NCBI GenBank assembly: GCA_963920665.1
Contig: OY987266.1
Location: 8,375,001-8,439,000 of the forward strand
Length of the DNA: 64,000 bases
Source of the DNA: Straminergon stramineum
Taxonomy: Eukaryota > Streptophyta > Bryopsida > Hypnales > Calliergonaceae
Reading direction: 5' to 3'
Both the position numbers and the translations under genes were made by a program. Shown here piece after piece: positions 23,101 to 33,716 of this stretch; the stretch's first letter is position 1, and each line of letters starts with the position of its first letter. Below the pieces are notes generated by a model that saw only the letters and a program-made list of their open reading frames with translations, had not been told where the DNA came from and made no database searches.

Positions 23101-24514
23101 TTCACATTTATCAGTCAAAAGGCAGTGGACTTCCCTTTGGTGATATTTGGCCAACAGCAGCTCAGCAACGGGAGATTCAAGAGGACTCTGCACTGAGAAT
23201 CAGTCGACTCTCTTCACATGGCAAGCCTACGCCAGCTCAGCTACCCATTGATGAATGGGCTCAATCAGGCAGCGGTGTTTCTGTTCACATAAATCAGTCA
23301 AAAGGCAGTAGAGTTCCCGCTGTCGGTATTTGGCCTACAGAAACCCAACAACGGGAAATTCAGGAAGATTCTGCTTTGAGAATCAGTCGACTCTCTTTTC
23401 ACCCTAAGCCTTCACCAGCTGAAATTCACAAAAGTGAAGAATGCCCTCCGGCAAGTAGTCGACTTTCTATTCATGACAATCAGTCACAATTATTTCCAGA
23501 GAAGAGGAATTCTTACGACGTTCCTGTAGTTCCTATGAATGTTCCTCCTATAGTGGCTTTGCAAACGCAAGGTTTGAAGGTGGACTTCGAGTTCACCAAG
23601 GACCAGGAATCGCCACAAACCACCGTTGTCAAGGCACTTTTCAGCAACACGTCTACAACACCATATACAGATTTTATCTTCCAAGCAGCGGTGCCTAAGG
23701 TACCCTGAGGGAATCATTTTTCCTAATTGTGAAAGCGTTGTGACTTTAAAATTGCGACGAGAAATGGAGATATTCCGAAAAAAGGAAATCTTTCGTAGTA
23801 GAAGAGTAGTACTATCCACGATGGGTAAGTTGTGGATATCCTACACTTCTAGGACTCCTCTACTAGAAAAATTTGAAATCTCTCGTAGTAGAAGAGTCGA
23901 TATCCACGATGAGCAAATTGGGCAGAACAACATATTTGATTACTTGTTTAGAACGAGTCTTGTTTCTCTCTACACAAGATTCTCATTGCTTTTGTTGAAA
24001 ACGGAGTTTCTGCATTTCACTTTGGGGTCCAATGATTCATTTGATACTCCTCATTTTCTGATATATGTAATAATTTTAGGCTGGGTGCTCGATTGACAGT
24101 ATATGACCTTGAAGCTGGACCCGGCCAGCAGCTCTGTTTTACCTCCGAATAGCAACGGCAAAGTTTCGCAAGTTTTGACGGTAACCAACAGCATGCATAG
24201 CCAGGTGCATATTCTCGCACCACTAATTCTTCCACTTCCGATTTCTTTTTGTTTGTAATTTCTACTTATTTTGCAACCAACGAGTTTAGAGTAGGAAAAT
24301 ACGACGGTAATCACGAACACGCCGAGCATATGTTATTGGAGTCATGGTCTTATTCTAATTTCCATTGTTGTCCAGTTATGCAGCAATATGAAGAATTAAT
24401 GAAACTTCTTGCTTGCAGAAACCCTTGATCATGAGATTAAGGATCAGCTACAAAGTGGATGGGCAGCCTATTCTAGAGCAAGGCCAAGTCGATCACTTTC
24501 CGCACAATTTGTAG
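17196..24514 (+). CDS. AP-1 complex subunit gamma (gamma-adaptin), 17 exons
   Basis: Large subunit of the AP-1 clathrin adaptor, which sorts cargo at the trans-Golgi network/endosome. Exons: 17196-17224, 17358-17660, 17943-18084, 18496-18669, 18799-18999, 19162-19316, 19572-19662, 19950-20113, 20288-20342, 20671-20793, 21151-21246, 21486-21613, 21743-21847, 21974-22212, 22450-23699, 24100-24204, 24419-24514. All joins are GT-AG and in phase, giving 1151 residues with no internal stop. The start ATG follows an in-frame TGA at 17160, and exon 1 (MTFFMGNKL) replaces the usual MNPFSSGTRL. The trunk (about 1-600) has [18 protein letters not shown] and [18 protein letters not shown]. The gamma ear (about 1040-1151) contains FIFQAAVPK. 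The hinge (about 600-1040) is some 250-300 residues longer than in usual plant gamma-adaptins (total about 870) and holds three 61-residue repeats. Exon 14 could alternatively read on to a stop at 22287 if its intron is retained, giving a protein truncated in the hinge. Confidence 0.93.
22956..23513 (+). repeat. three tandem 183-bp coding repeats in the adaptin hinge
   Basis: A tryptophan codon in W-P-T begins each unit at 22965, 23148 and 23331, an exact 183-bp (61-residue) period (W841, W902, W963). Each unit runs WPT-x2-QQR, then EDSALRISR(F/L)S, then a P-A-(Q/E) block, a VSVHI/LSIHD block and an NQS/YQS element. Units 2 and 3 share [17 protein letters not shown] exactly. Shorter QQR-bearing stretches upstream (about 22790-22920) may be older, decayed units. 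All lie inside exon 15 and keep the frame. Confidence 0.9.
23784..23911 (+). repeat. direct and inverted repeats in adaptin intron 15
   Basis: Two direct copies of GAAATCTYTCGTAGTAGAAG plus AGT...TATCCACGATG lie at 23784-23822 and 23875-23913. Between them is an inverted version (ACTCCTCTACTAG, with GTGGATATCC before it). The three pieces can fold into alternative stem-loops. They lie wholly within the intron between exons 15 and 16. Confidence 0.6.
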
Positions 24515-26030
24515 CATATAATATAAAAAATTTGCAATAATTTTGGAAGGAGGGAAGCTTCGATAGAGGTAGCAATCATCCTCGTAAGTTAAGTTGAATG
24601 ATTTCTTAACACTTCATGTGTGGAATAGATGATGAAAATTTGATAGTTTAGTTATGTTGCCCGTTTAATATGTATTATAGACAACTGACGTAATGTTAGG
24701 TGAATTTTGAAAGCCGTCATTCTATTCTCTCTTTTGGTGCTGTGAGTTATCCCATATGACGATTATCTACTGTATCAGAGATTTTGACTAAGTTTTGTGA
24801 ATATCTACACGTGGTGTTCGCTGTTTTTTCAAAATTTAGTACACAGGCTTAGTGAGTCCTGATTGAGGGGGATTGATGAGATCTGCATTCATCAACATTC
24901 TAACTGTAGGACATGGTTATGCAAGTGATAATCACTGCAAGGTTGTAATCAATGCAACATTCCAATGCAGATAAATAAGCTGCAATTGGAAATGCCTCGT
25001 CACCCACTTTTGGCAATCATCCTTAGCTTTCAAATCTCACCTGTGTTTAAATATTTCTCAATTTTATCAATAGACTATATTATAAATTTCTTAATGACTT
25101 TGAAAGACTTGATTCATTGAAATGCAATCCACTGAGGTCGGGTATAGAAGCTTAGCAGAAGGCCTGCTGAAGTAGTTTCTAAGTGTCTCTCTAGCTACTT
25201 GGTGGGCTCCACAGTTTCAAGGACTTTCTTAAAGCAACGGCCACTTCTGATTTTCAATGAACGTGTCCTATTCTATCAGCATGCTTTGCCATAAATTTTT
25301 GTGAGAAGATAACTTGAAAGTTGTACAAAAAAGCTCAGAGATCGCAAACACTAAACGTTTCGGGAAACCTGTGAAGCAACAAGCTTCATGGACAGCACAC
25401 CGTTGGAACAGTGGTCCCAGGTGTGATCATCTGGAGTCTGGACACATCTAAAGCGGTTGAATAAAAGTAAAGACCATGGTCCCTTGCATGACTTATCTGG
25501 AGACTTGTGCATTACAAATGTCGCAGAGATTCAGCCGGGCCCAGGCTTGTGTTAACTTATGTTTAAGTTGAAGTCTGCATTCTGGAGGTCGCTTTGCCGA
25601 CAAAGTTAAACGAGTTTCACGCAAGCGTCAATGGTGACATGCGTCCATCTTCAACGGAATAAAGAGAAGCGACTCGTCATCAGCTGGATATGGAGTCGAA
25701 GTTGCAGACAGATCTCACTGACAAAGCATTGACCCGCGCACATGTTGCGACCTAACCCTGAGGAGTCACTGGCCGGGGGGATTTGCACTGGAGGCGCTGC
25801 TTAGTTGCTTGAGGTGGGCTGTGCTGAGTTTTGCTTTGTGTATTCTGTCATGTCAGGGGATTACAGGACGAAGGATTATTACTCTGTGATCTACAGGTCT
25901 TAATTTCTTCTCGTGGTCTAAACTCGCATATGCGTCGTATGCTGGTTTTCTAGAGGGGTCAGCTAATCCAGTAGTTTTGTTCTCAAATACATCTCCCTGA
26001 TTGTTTGTTGGGACATGCGTAATATTATTG
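24515..26030. other. adaptin 3' region and intergenic DNA
   Basis: Follows the adaptin stop codon. There are AT-rich stretches suited to polyadenylation (an AATAAT-type box around 24535), but no unambiguous signal is chosen. No coding region recognised; a 62-codon minus frame at 25853-26041 has no protein-like features. Confidence 0.45.
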
Positions 26031-26673
26031 ATCCTTCTCACAACGGATTTCTTGACTTATGTTGTGTAAACCTTGTGGACGTAGCTGATCGAGAACTAGT
26101 CGGTAGGTAATGGGTATGTTTCAAGATTTTAGGTTCACTTAATTCGATTAGCACTCAACTGAGCTTCTTTTTTTTTGAAATCTAAGAAAAGCCCAAAGTA
26201 GGTGCATTCATAGATCATACCAATATTGCGATTCCCTGATTGTCGATCTTATCAAGTCATGTGTGAGGGTATGTGTAAACTATGAGATCCTTCACATTAC
26301 AGATTTTTTTTATTCATGTTGTGTAGATCTTGAAGGTTGCACCTTGTGGGCGCAGCAGATCGAGAACTAGTTGAGCGTATATTTCGAAATCTTAGGTTCT
26401 CTTTTTCACCGAATTCGATCCTGCAATCACCTGCGTTTTCTGGATTTCTTAAAAGAAGCCCTAAGTAGGTGCATTCATCGCATACCAGTCTTTCAATTCT
26501 CGACTCGTGTAGACCTTGAAGATTCCTGCTTTGGGGCGAATCAGATCGAGAATTACTTGGGCTTTACTGAGAATGTTTTGAATTTTGAGCTTCGCTCGAT
26601 TGAGCCCTCAACTCAGCGTTCTAGAAATCTAGGTGCATTACAGCGTCCCATTCTTGCGATTCCATCCTATTGA
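26031..26673 (+). repeat. three diverged tandem repeats upstream of the GH53 gene
   Basis: Unit A starts at about 26031, unit B at 26287 and unit C at about 26501. Each carries GATCCTTC (A and B), TTGTGTAGAYCTTGAAG or its variant, GATCGAGAACTAG (26086, 26358; GATCGAGAATTAC at 26544), a TTTCRARATYTTAGGTTC block (A and B), an AATTCGAT block, and AAGTAGGTGCATTCAT (A and B; shortened to AGGTGCATTACA in C). The A-to-B period is about 256-272 bp and B-to-C about 186 bp, so C has a deletion. The array ends about 25 bp before the GH53 start codon and so forms its promoter and leader. Confidence 0.75.
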
Positions 26674-26698
26674 GAGCCAAGTATAAAATTGGGGCAAC

Positions 26699-28090
26699 AT
26701 GTTACTAGGCCATGACCTTTCAACAGTGCTTCAATGTGAGAAACAAGGCGTGAAATACCACGACGTTGACCACAAATGCAGTCCCCCAGAGCGAATCGTT
26801 GCTGCTCACGGCGCCAACCTGGTGCGCATCCGTGTGTGGGTTCACCCACCAACCGGCTTCAGCGACTTCGACAGCATGCTGGAGATGGCGCAACGTGCTA
26901 AGAAAGCGAATTTAAAAATCCTGCTCTGCCTGCACCTCTCAGACTACTGGGCGGATCCAGGGAAGCAGTCCACCCCGGGAGCATGGGCAGACCAAGACTT
27001 TCCCACTCTTTGCAACACCGTTGCAGACTACGTCACCAACCTCATCGAAGCTCTCCAGGTATAACTCCAAGAATTTGGTCGAGACTACAAACTCTCATGA
27101 ATTTTGCATCACATTTGAATTTCTGGCAATTGTCTGTAAAATCTGGTTGGTAAACTTTCTGTTGGCTTGCAAGCTAGAGGTTCCGTTGACCATACAGTGC
27201 ATTGGAGGCTGCATTGACCATACATGCGAGCTTTGATTTATGCTCTGTGTGAAAATTCTTAATCTCTTGACGTTTATTTTTGTGGGTTTTGACGCAAAAC
27301 CAATGAACACAATTGAAGATGGTGCAAGTCTTTAGATTGTTTTAGGAAAAGTTTCAAAGTTCACCTGTGTGGTGAATGGAACCTCTCCCTTAACAGTATG
27401 GTGAACGGAGGCTTTCCATTAGCTAGTCTAAAAGCATTTGACAATATTTAGCTAAGCAGAGACCGCATTCTGCAGGGACAATCCACCCCCCCGTTCATGG
27501 TTGCAGTGGGGAACGAGATCTCCAATGGAATGCTGTGGCCAACAGGAAATCTTTCCACCAACCCGTCCCAATTCACGACTCTTTTAAAGGCCGGCTTAAC
27601 GGCAGTGCAGCAAAAGGGGGTAGCAACGATGGTGCACATCAACAACGGCCAGAAGAAAGACTTGGTCACGTGGTTCATGGACTTGATGATTGAATACAAA
27701 GTGGCCTTTGATTACTTAGGCTTGTCGTTTTACCCTAGCGATGGTGCCTTGCTTTCTGATCTGCAAGTTTCCTTGCAAACAGCGGCAGGACGCTACAACA
27801 AGCCGATGGTGATTGCGGAAGTGGCTGATTACTGGACGCCCCTGCCGAATGCACCGAGTACGCAGGAATCCATTTTGCAGGAGCTGCTGGAGGTGGTGAA
27901 GGACGTGCCGAATGGGTTGGGAGCTGGCGTTTGTTATTGGGAGTCGGGATGGTTGAAGCCAGGGGAAGCTTACCCTGGGGAAGGAAACTTTTACTGGACA
28001 AGGGCGCTTTGGGATGACCAGGGGATGCCATTGCCTGCCTTGACGTGCTATGAACCTTACGCCGAGGGACACAAGCATGAGGAATTGTAG
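26699..28090 (+). CDS. GH53 arabinogalactan endo-beta-1,4-galactanase
   Basis: Glycoside hydrolase family 53 enzymes cut beta-1,4-galactan side chains of pectin/arabinogalactan with retention. Exons 26699-27058 and 27476-28090 (intron 417 bp, phase 0) give 324 residues, about one catalytic domain. Visible motifs: GHDLS near the start (canonical GADLS), RIRVWVHP, LHLSDYWADPGKQ (canonical HYSDTWADPG), VGNEISNGMLWP with the acid/base glutamate in GNE, DYLGLSFYP, VIAEVADYW with the nucleophile glutamate, and GAGVCYWESGWL. The usual F/Y-W-H-G after SYYP is replaced by SDG. An in-frame stop (26684-26686) lies 12 bp before the ATG, and no hydrophobic signal peptide is seen. An upstream signal-peptide exon joined at an AG at 26707-26708 is possible but weakly supported. 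GH53 is chiefly bacterial and fungal, and I know of none in Arabidopsis or rice, so an origin by transfer is plausible. Confidence 0.88.
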
Positions 28091-28111
28091 AATTCTATAC
28101 TTTAAATTAGG

Positions 28112-28172
28112 CTGTTTGTTTTGTTTTGTTTTGTTTTGTTTTGTTTTGTTTTGTTTTGTTTGTTTGTTTGTT
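28112..28172 (+). repeat. TTTTG/TTTG microsatellite
   Basis: About ten TTTTG units followed by three TTTG units begin roughly 25 bp after the GH53 stop codon, inside its presumed 3' UTR. A shorter similar tract occurs at 28350-28382. Confidence 0.85.
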
Positions 28173-28379
28173 GGCTTTGTCCTTTGGACAGAGACTATGG
28201 CATCAACTCTGGTTTCCAAATCCTCTCTACAACTACATTCACATTACACAACATGGTTAGGGCTTGATAGGGGTGGGGATGTGGGGTCCAACTAATCAAT
28301 AAATTAATATTTCTTGTTCACCTAATATAGAGCCTCATGGTTACATCATGCTTGTTTGTTTTAATTTGTTTTGTTTGTT

Positions 28380-30040
28380 TGTTACGGTGAGATCACTTGG
28401 ACTATGTCCCCTAGTCATGTTCTTGGTACCATTAAAAAGCTCTCTCTATACATCCCCTAGTTGTATTCTTGGTAGCATCAGAAAGCTCTTTGCAAGGAGG
28501 GCTGCATAGGCTTTGTTTCGTGGCATTTAGACATATGGTGTGAAAGTTATTGAATTTCGAAGTTTTCATATATTAAAAAATTATAAGATTATTATTTTTT
28601 ATATTATATTGTGGTAATGGCACATTGCTCATGTTTTGATGAATAATGTTTTTGTTTGTTTTTTTGTTTTTTTATGTATCACAATGAAATTTCTTGGACC
28701 GTATATCTCTTGGTTATGTTTTTAGTATCATCAAAAAGCTCTTTACAAGGAGAATTTGAAAGATATTGAATTTTGAAATTTTTATGTATTAAAAAATTAG
28801 AAAATTCATTTTATTTTTAATATGTTATATTGCAACAATGGTACAAGGCACACTAGTCTTGATGAAGGAGGGATTCGTATTGTAGTGGATTGTGAATTAT
28901 TGTAATTTACAAAGAGCATTCTTAATCCAATATTTCAAACAATCTGACACTTGGCAATTTTGATTAGAATAGTTTTGAAATAGTCTCCTTTAATGTGGGC
29001 TTCAAGTTCACACATCACATTTGGAGAGTGTGAAGAGATCCTCAAATCAACCTCTAAGAAGATAAAGTTAGATGGATTCTTGTACTTGATTGCAACTTGT
29101 AATGAATAGGTGCATTCTTCATCTCTAAAGTTTCTCTCAAAGTCATTCATTAGTCAATTTTGGATTGCTCAAGTGTTTCAAGATTAAGGTGATGGCATAT
29201 ATTTGTGATCCCTTTCTAAAACCACCCCCTTCTGGATTCTAGCCTAAAATGAATTCCCTCTTTTCATGAGAGCCTAGGGTCACTTTTGGATCTACCTATT
29301 TGAAGCACTTTGAAAATTCATAGCTTATTCATATAGAGTCCAAAAAATGCATAAAAAGAGAATCTGGAATCCTCTTTACATTTCCAACAAGATCTAGCCA
29401 CAAAAAATTATTTAGGCAATTCAATAATATGAACAAACTAAGTTCAATTGGATATTTGGACACATTTATAGTAGGTGGTGCTACCTTAAGTATTTTGTTG
29501 ATAGTTATTGGGATTTGAGCATTGCATTCTAGTGCTTGATGACAATTGTTGTTTTGAAAATAAATCAATGGTAGTGAAATGAACCTGCAATTAGCTCCAC
29601 AATGTCAATAGGTTTGCTATCAAATTCAAATTCTTTTGATTTTTGAGGCACTTTCAGGATGTGATTCTTGCATTCAATACTTTTTTCGGTTTCAAATTTT
29701 GTTTACTCCTTGATTGTCGTTCTCTTTCACAGATACATGTGCATCTCAATATTCAGATGGAGCTTAACTTACCTGTGATTTCACCCATTATCATCTTTTC
29801 TTTTTTTTTCTTTGAAACACCCATTATCATCTTTAAGTTCCCCTAGTCACGTTCTTGGTACCATCCGAAAGCTTTCTACAAGGAGGGGTACACAGACTTT
29901 GTTTCATGGCTTTTTGACCTAGAATGTGAAAGATATTGAATTTCAAAGTTTTAATTAATTTTTAAAAATTTTAAATTACTTCTACCGTTTTATGTTGATT
30001 GTGGCAACGGCACAAGGACACTAAAGTAGTCCACTCTAAA
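28380..30040 (+). repeat. three spaced copies of an AT-rich repeat
   Basis: Copies start near 28387, 28681 and 29838. Each has a CYCCTAGTCATGTTCTTGGTACCAT-like block (kept best in the first and third), AAAGCTCTTTACAAGGAG, a TGAAAGATATTGAATTT block and GTGGCAAYGGCACAAGG. The first has a partial extra start at 28448. About 1 kb of unrelated AT-rich sequence separates copies two and three. It has no coding capacity; small frames at 28935-29846 are unsupported. Confidence 0.55.
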
Positions 30041-30558
30041 AGCGCCCGTGCTCTAAAAGCAATCATGACAATGGGGTACATTTTTACTTTCTTCAATGTA
30101 CCAACAAAGTACATTCACTGTCAAGAGGTGGTTGATTTCAACTACCACTGTGATTCAACTTCAAAAATTCATAACTAATTCCATTAAGGTCCAAAAAATA
30201 TAAAACGAATTGGGTTAGATGCCAATTCCATTTCCCTTCCAGCTAACATTTACAGAAAATTGTGTTTAAGGAGTTTAGCTTCCCTAAAGAGGCAATCAGC
30301 TCTTACATGGTTGCTTTAAGAGCAGACTTCTTTAGTTAGAATCAAATTATTACGATTTGAGTATTGGCTGATGCTGTTTGGTTATTTTATTTTATATTAT
30401 TTTCTGGCTCCATGTGAAAGAGGAGTAGAGTACCCAGCCCTATCCAAAGGTTCCTTGATTCCTGGATTTGATTATGATGTTAATTAAAATTAATGTGTTT
30501 TATTGGGGGGGGGGGGGATTGATGGCGAGTTTAACCCCTCAATGCCTTTCCTTTTTAT

Positions 30559-30977
30559 AAGGTAGAAGCACCCAAATGTAACATGAGTCGTTTATGGACA
30601 CCTAAAAAACAACTTAAATCCAAGCACTTGTGGACCCAAAGTAGACAAGTGGGATTCCAAAGTAAACATGTGGGGTTCCAAGAAGTTGTCATTCTTCCAA
30701 GAAGTAGCCAATCATCTACACTTGATCCAAGTTTAGAGTGTGCCGCTTTTGGGTGTTTCCATGCCCACTTTGGTATTGGTCTAGTGTTTAGAGTAGGTGC
30801 ATCTACAAAGTTCTTTTAAAAAATTCGTATAATATTCATACAATCTCAAAAAAATATAAAACCAATTTTGTTGGTTTCCTAAACCATTTCCTAACACATG
30901 TACATCATTTTTTTCTTATACACACCTTGCATATCAAGAGATCCAAAACAAGTGTTACATTTAGGTGCTTCTACCTT
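30559..30977. mobile_element. 419-bp element bounded by 25-bp inverted repeats
   Basis: AAGGTAGAAGCACCCAAATG... (30559-30583) and its reverse complement (30953-30977) match at 24 of 25 positions. G-rich and C-rich tracts lie outside both ends (a G12 run at 30506-30517 and CCCCCC near 31002), so the real element may be about 500 bp. The 78-codon frame inside (30583-30819) starts in the repeat and shows no protein features. A MITE-like origin is inferred; no target duplication was found. Confidence 0.5.
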
Positions 30978-31084
30978 GGGAGGCAACTCCTTTCCGATCA
31001 CCCCCCATTTCTACCCCACAGTTGCTAGTATGTGACTAGGATCTTGAGCCCATGAGCTTAGGCGCCTAGGCTCCTATGTTATTG

Positions 31085-31425
31085 ATACCTGTATTATAGT
31101 TACCTTTCATAGTTATACGATGTTTATAATTATAAGTGTCTATGTTGTAGGTATCTATATTATAAGCACCTTCTATGGTTATAGGATGTTCATATTGTAG
31201 GTGTTTATGTTATAAGCACCTTCTATAGTTACAAGGTGTTTATATGATATGTACCTATTTATTTTATGGGTTTCTATATTTTAGGTACCTATGTTATAGA
31301 CACCTTCAATAATTATAGTATATGTATATTATAGGTACCTATGTTACAAGCACCTTACATGGTTATAGATTACTCATATTATAAGTATGCATGTTGTAAA
31401 CACCTTCCATAGTTGTAGAATACCT
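31085..31425 (+). repeat. AT-rich minisatellite, about 50-bp unit, six copies
   Basis: A CACCTTCYATAGTTATAG-type block recurs near 31100, 31166, 31216, 31300, 31350 and 31400, mostly 50 bp apart with two longer gaps. Between them a TATTATAGGTACCTATGTTAT block repeats. The array is flanked on both sides by GCTTAGGCGCCTAGGCTCC-like and CTAGGCTCAAGGCTC sequences. Confidence 0.75.
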
Positions 31426-32350
31426 ACTTACACCTAGGCTCAAGGCTCATAGGCTCTCATTTCTAGGCTCACATACTAGCATTGTTGATTTCCACCCAAG
31501 AGACTATTTTTCTTTTCGATCAAGTAGTTAGGAGTGGTGATTAATTATGGCATAGTTCTCAGTGTAGTTGTGGCACATTATGATTGGCTACAAGACTGTC
31601 AATATTTCAACTAGCCTTTGGTCAATTTTGCTACCAGCCCTTGGTTGGAAATAGGAAAATCTATATGACCAATATGGGTCAAATAGAATCTTGAGCTAAA
31701 ATATTTCTAATAATTATGTTTTGAGAAATAAAATTATGGAAAAATATGGAATCCTTCCCAACTCTATTTTTGTACACAGGAAAATTTCCCCACTCGAGAA
31801 TCCCACTCTCCATATATGCGTAATTGCTTAAGTAGTTGGAAATGGGATAGTATGCCTTAGCATATTTTTTGTGGTTTAGGAGTTAGTGATAGTATCATGT
31901 ATTTTTCAGAAGCTGTGCATGTTTGCTTCTCACTTCACCTGCGCAAGGGAACTATATAACTTTTATTTCAAGTTGTATGGATATACATGTACACACTTTT
32001 CTAAGCATCCACATTTTTAAACTATTGTGGCTGACTGTTGTAAAACTTTGAAATCAAATATTAATATCTGTATCTAATTTTAAAATCTAACATAAATATT
32101 TGATGTAAGCTATATCACATTTTGTTTTCACCAGACATTGGTATGTACTGATATTAATAACTTAACTTACATTGAAATTGTACAAACTCTACAGTAAGTT
32201 GCAACTTGGGTCTTACTCCTTATTTGGGTTGTGGCAGCATCTCTTGCTGACTCTTCAAGTTAGGAGATGCAACTAACAATAGGTCAAAAAATCTTTCTTG
32301 CCCAATAAAGAGTTGAGACCTGACTATGGTCAACTTAACCCTTGTGTCCA
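31426..32350. other. gene-free DNA
   Basis: AT-rich with no coding region, RNA gene or ordered repeat recognised. Confidence 0.45.
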
Positions 32351-32539
32351 ATGGATGACAAAGAATCTCTCTATGTAGGACAAAACTTCGACTATTCATC
32401 CTTGGAATTTTGTGAGAAAAGTGTAGGTCTTCTACAATAGTATGACTTCCAATGAATATTTTTGGATTTTATAAAGTAGATGATGTCACTCGGTTCCAAA
32501 AGGGGGTATTTCCACAAGCACCAATCTGTCCTTCAAGGG
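32351..32539 (+). repeat. half-copy of the fold-back repeat, ending at TTAA
   Basis: Matches the reverse complement of 33901-34085, sharing GGATGACAAAGAATC, GTAGATGATGTCAC, GGTTCCAAAAGGG and CACCAAT. It ends ...CTTCAAGGG immediately before TTAA (32540-32543), like the right end of the T3 elements. Confidence 0.6.
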
Positions 32540-33322
32540 TTAACCTACCCTTTTTTTTCAACAAAGTTTTTGGTTGTTAGAAGTCCCAAACCATTCCCAA
32601 ACAACCTATCTTGAAATACTATTAAATATGATGTTAGATTTATCATTTTTGCTACTCTTTTGGTGGATTCCACTATGAGATCATTTAGTTCATAACAAAA
32701 ATCTCATAACAAATTCATATTTCATCATAAACTTATACTTTCAATTGTATTCATATTCACAAATATTTATTTTATATATACTAGGAGAAAAAAGTTAAAA
32801 AAATTCATGCATCCCATAGGGGGTAAAACAACCATATTGTAACTACAATAGATTGCAATTGATCAACCCTCTACCAAATTGTATAGAAAGAGCACTACTA
32901 GATTTCTAACATGCAAGGCCCCCCATCACAAAGGCCATTGTTGCTTTTTTTCACATTGCATACATATTGCTACCCTATTTTGTACTTGGTTCATTTGAAT
33001 TTTACAACATTTGTTAACTAATTTGGAGTCTTAAATTCCAAATCTTAATTCTATGTTTTAAAATTTGACCATCAATTTCAAATAAGATTTTCTAATTATC
33101 TCTCTCTCTCTGAAAGTTTTCAACACTACTTTTTAGGGATCCATTTTATCCTTCATCAGGGGAAGGTTTGACATAAACTATGCCATTTTTGCCACTTACT
33201 GCCTTTTTTCATCTTCTAATTGATTTTAGGTGGCATAGACCTCTTATAATGACATGAAAATTCAATTTTGGCACTCAAAACCTTTAGTGTCTGTAGCTTC
33301 ACTGTCTTTTCCCAAACATAAT

Positions 33323-33381
33323 GATGTAAAATATTCCACATCATTTCATTAGGGGTGAAATGATGTGGAATATTTCACATC
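33323..33381. repeat. 59-bp hairpin, 25-bp arms
   Basis: Left arm 33323-33347 and right arm 33357-33381 pair with one mismatch; the 18 bp nearest the loop (AATATTCCACATCATTTC) are perfect, with a 9-bp loop ATTAGGGGT. It is probably a MITE remnant; a small-RNA precursor is possible but unsupported. Confidence 0.7.
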
Positions 33382-33716
33382 CCATCATAACTATAAGGGC
33401 ATGTGGCATCAAGTAGGAGAATTGTGAATATATAATAATCAAAGCAATTTGTCACAATTTAAGAATGTTGCAAAATATTTTAATTGACAAACATGCTCTC
33501 ACTTGGATCCTAAAATATTTGTTTACCAATTGTACTTGACTAAGTCATATATAGGTAGTGGCTTATAAATTTTGTATCACCTTGTTGAATTAATTCACTA
33601 ATCAACTACCACCTTCGTTCCTCCCACCTTGATTCAAGTATACCATGAATGCTTGTGATGAACTTTGTGGATGAAGACTTAATCCATAAACAACACTTCA
33701 ACCATTTTTCTATCGA

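Noticed and set aside
23700..24099. Frames in intron 15 extending the adaptin hinge
   Set aside because: FIFQAAVPK must be followed by the ear strand ([11 protein letters not shown]) found after the acceptor at 24099; the intronic frames carry duplicated non-conserved sequence.
26371..26673. 100-codon plus frame just upstream of the galactanase
   Set aside because: It has no ATG at its start, spans tandem repeat units B and C, and does not join in frame to the GH53 exon.
26699..28090. Bacterial contamination as the source of the GH53 gene
   Set aside because: It contains a canonical GT-AG intron, has eukaryote-like flanks and is contiguous with plant genes.
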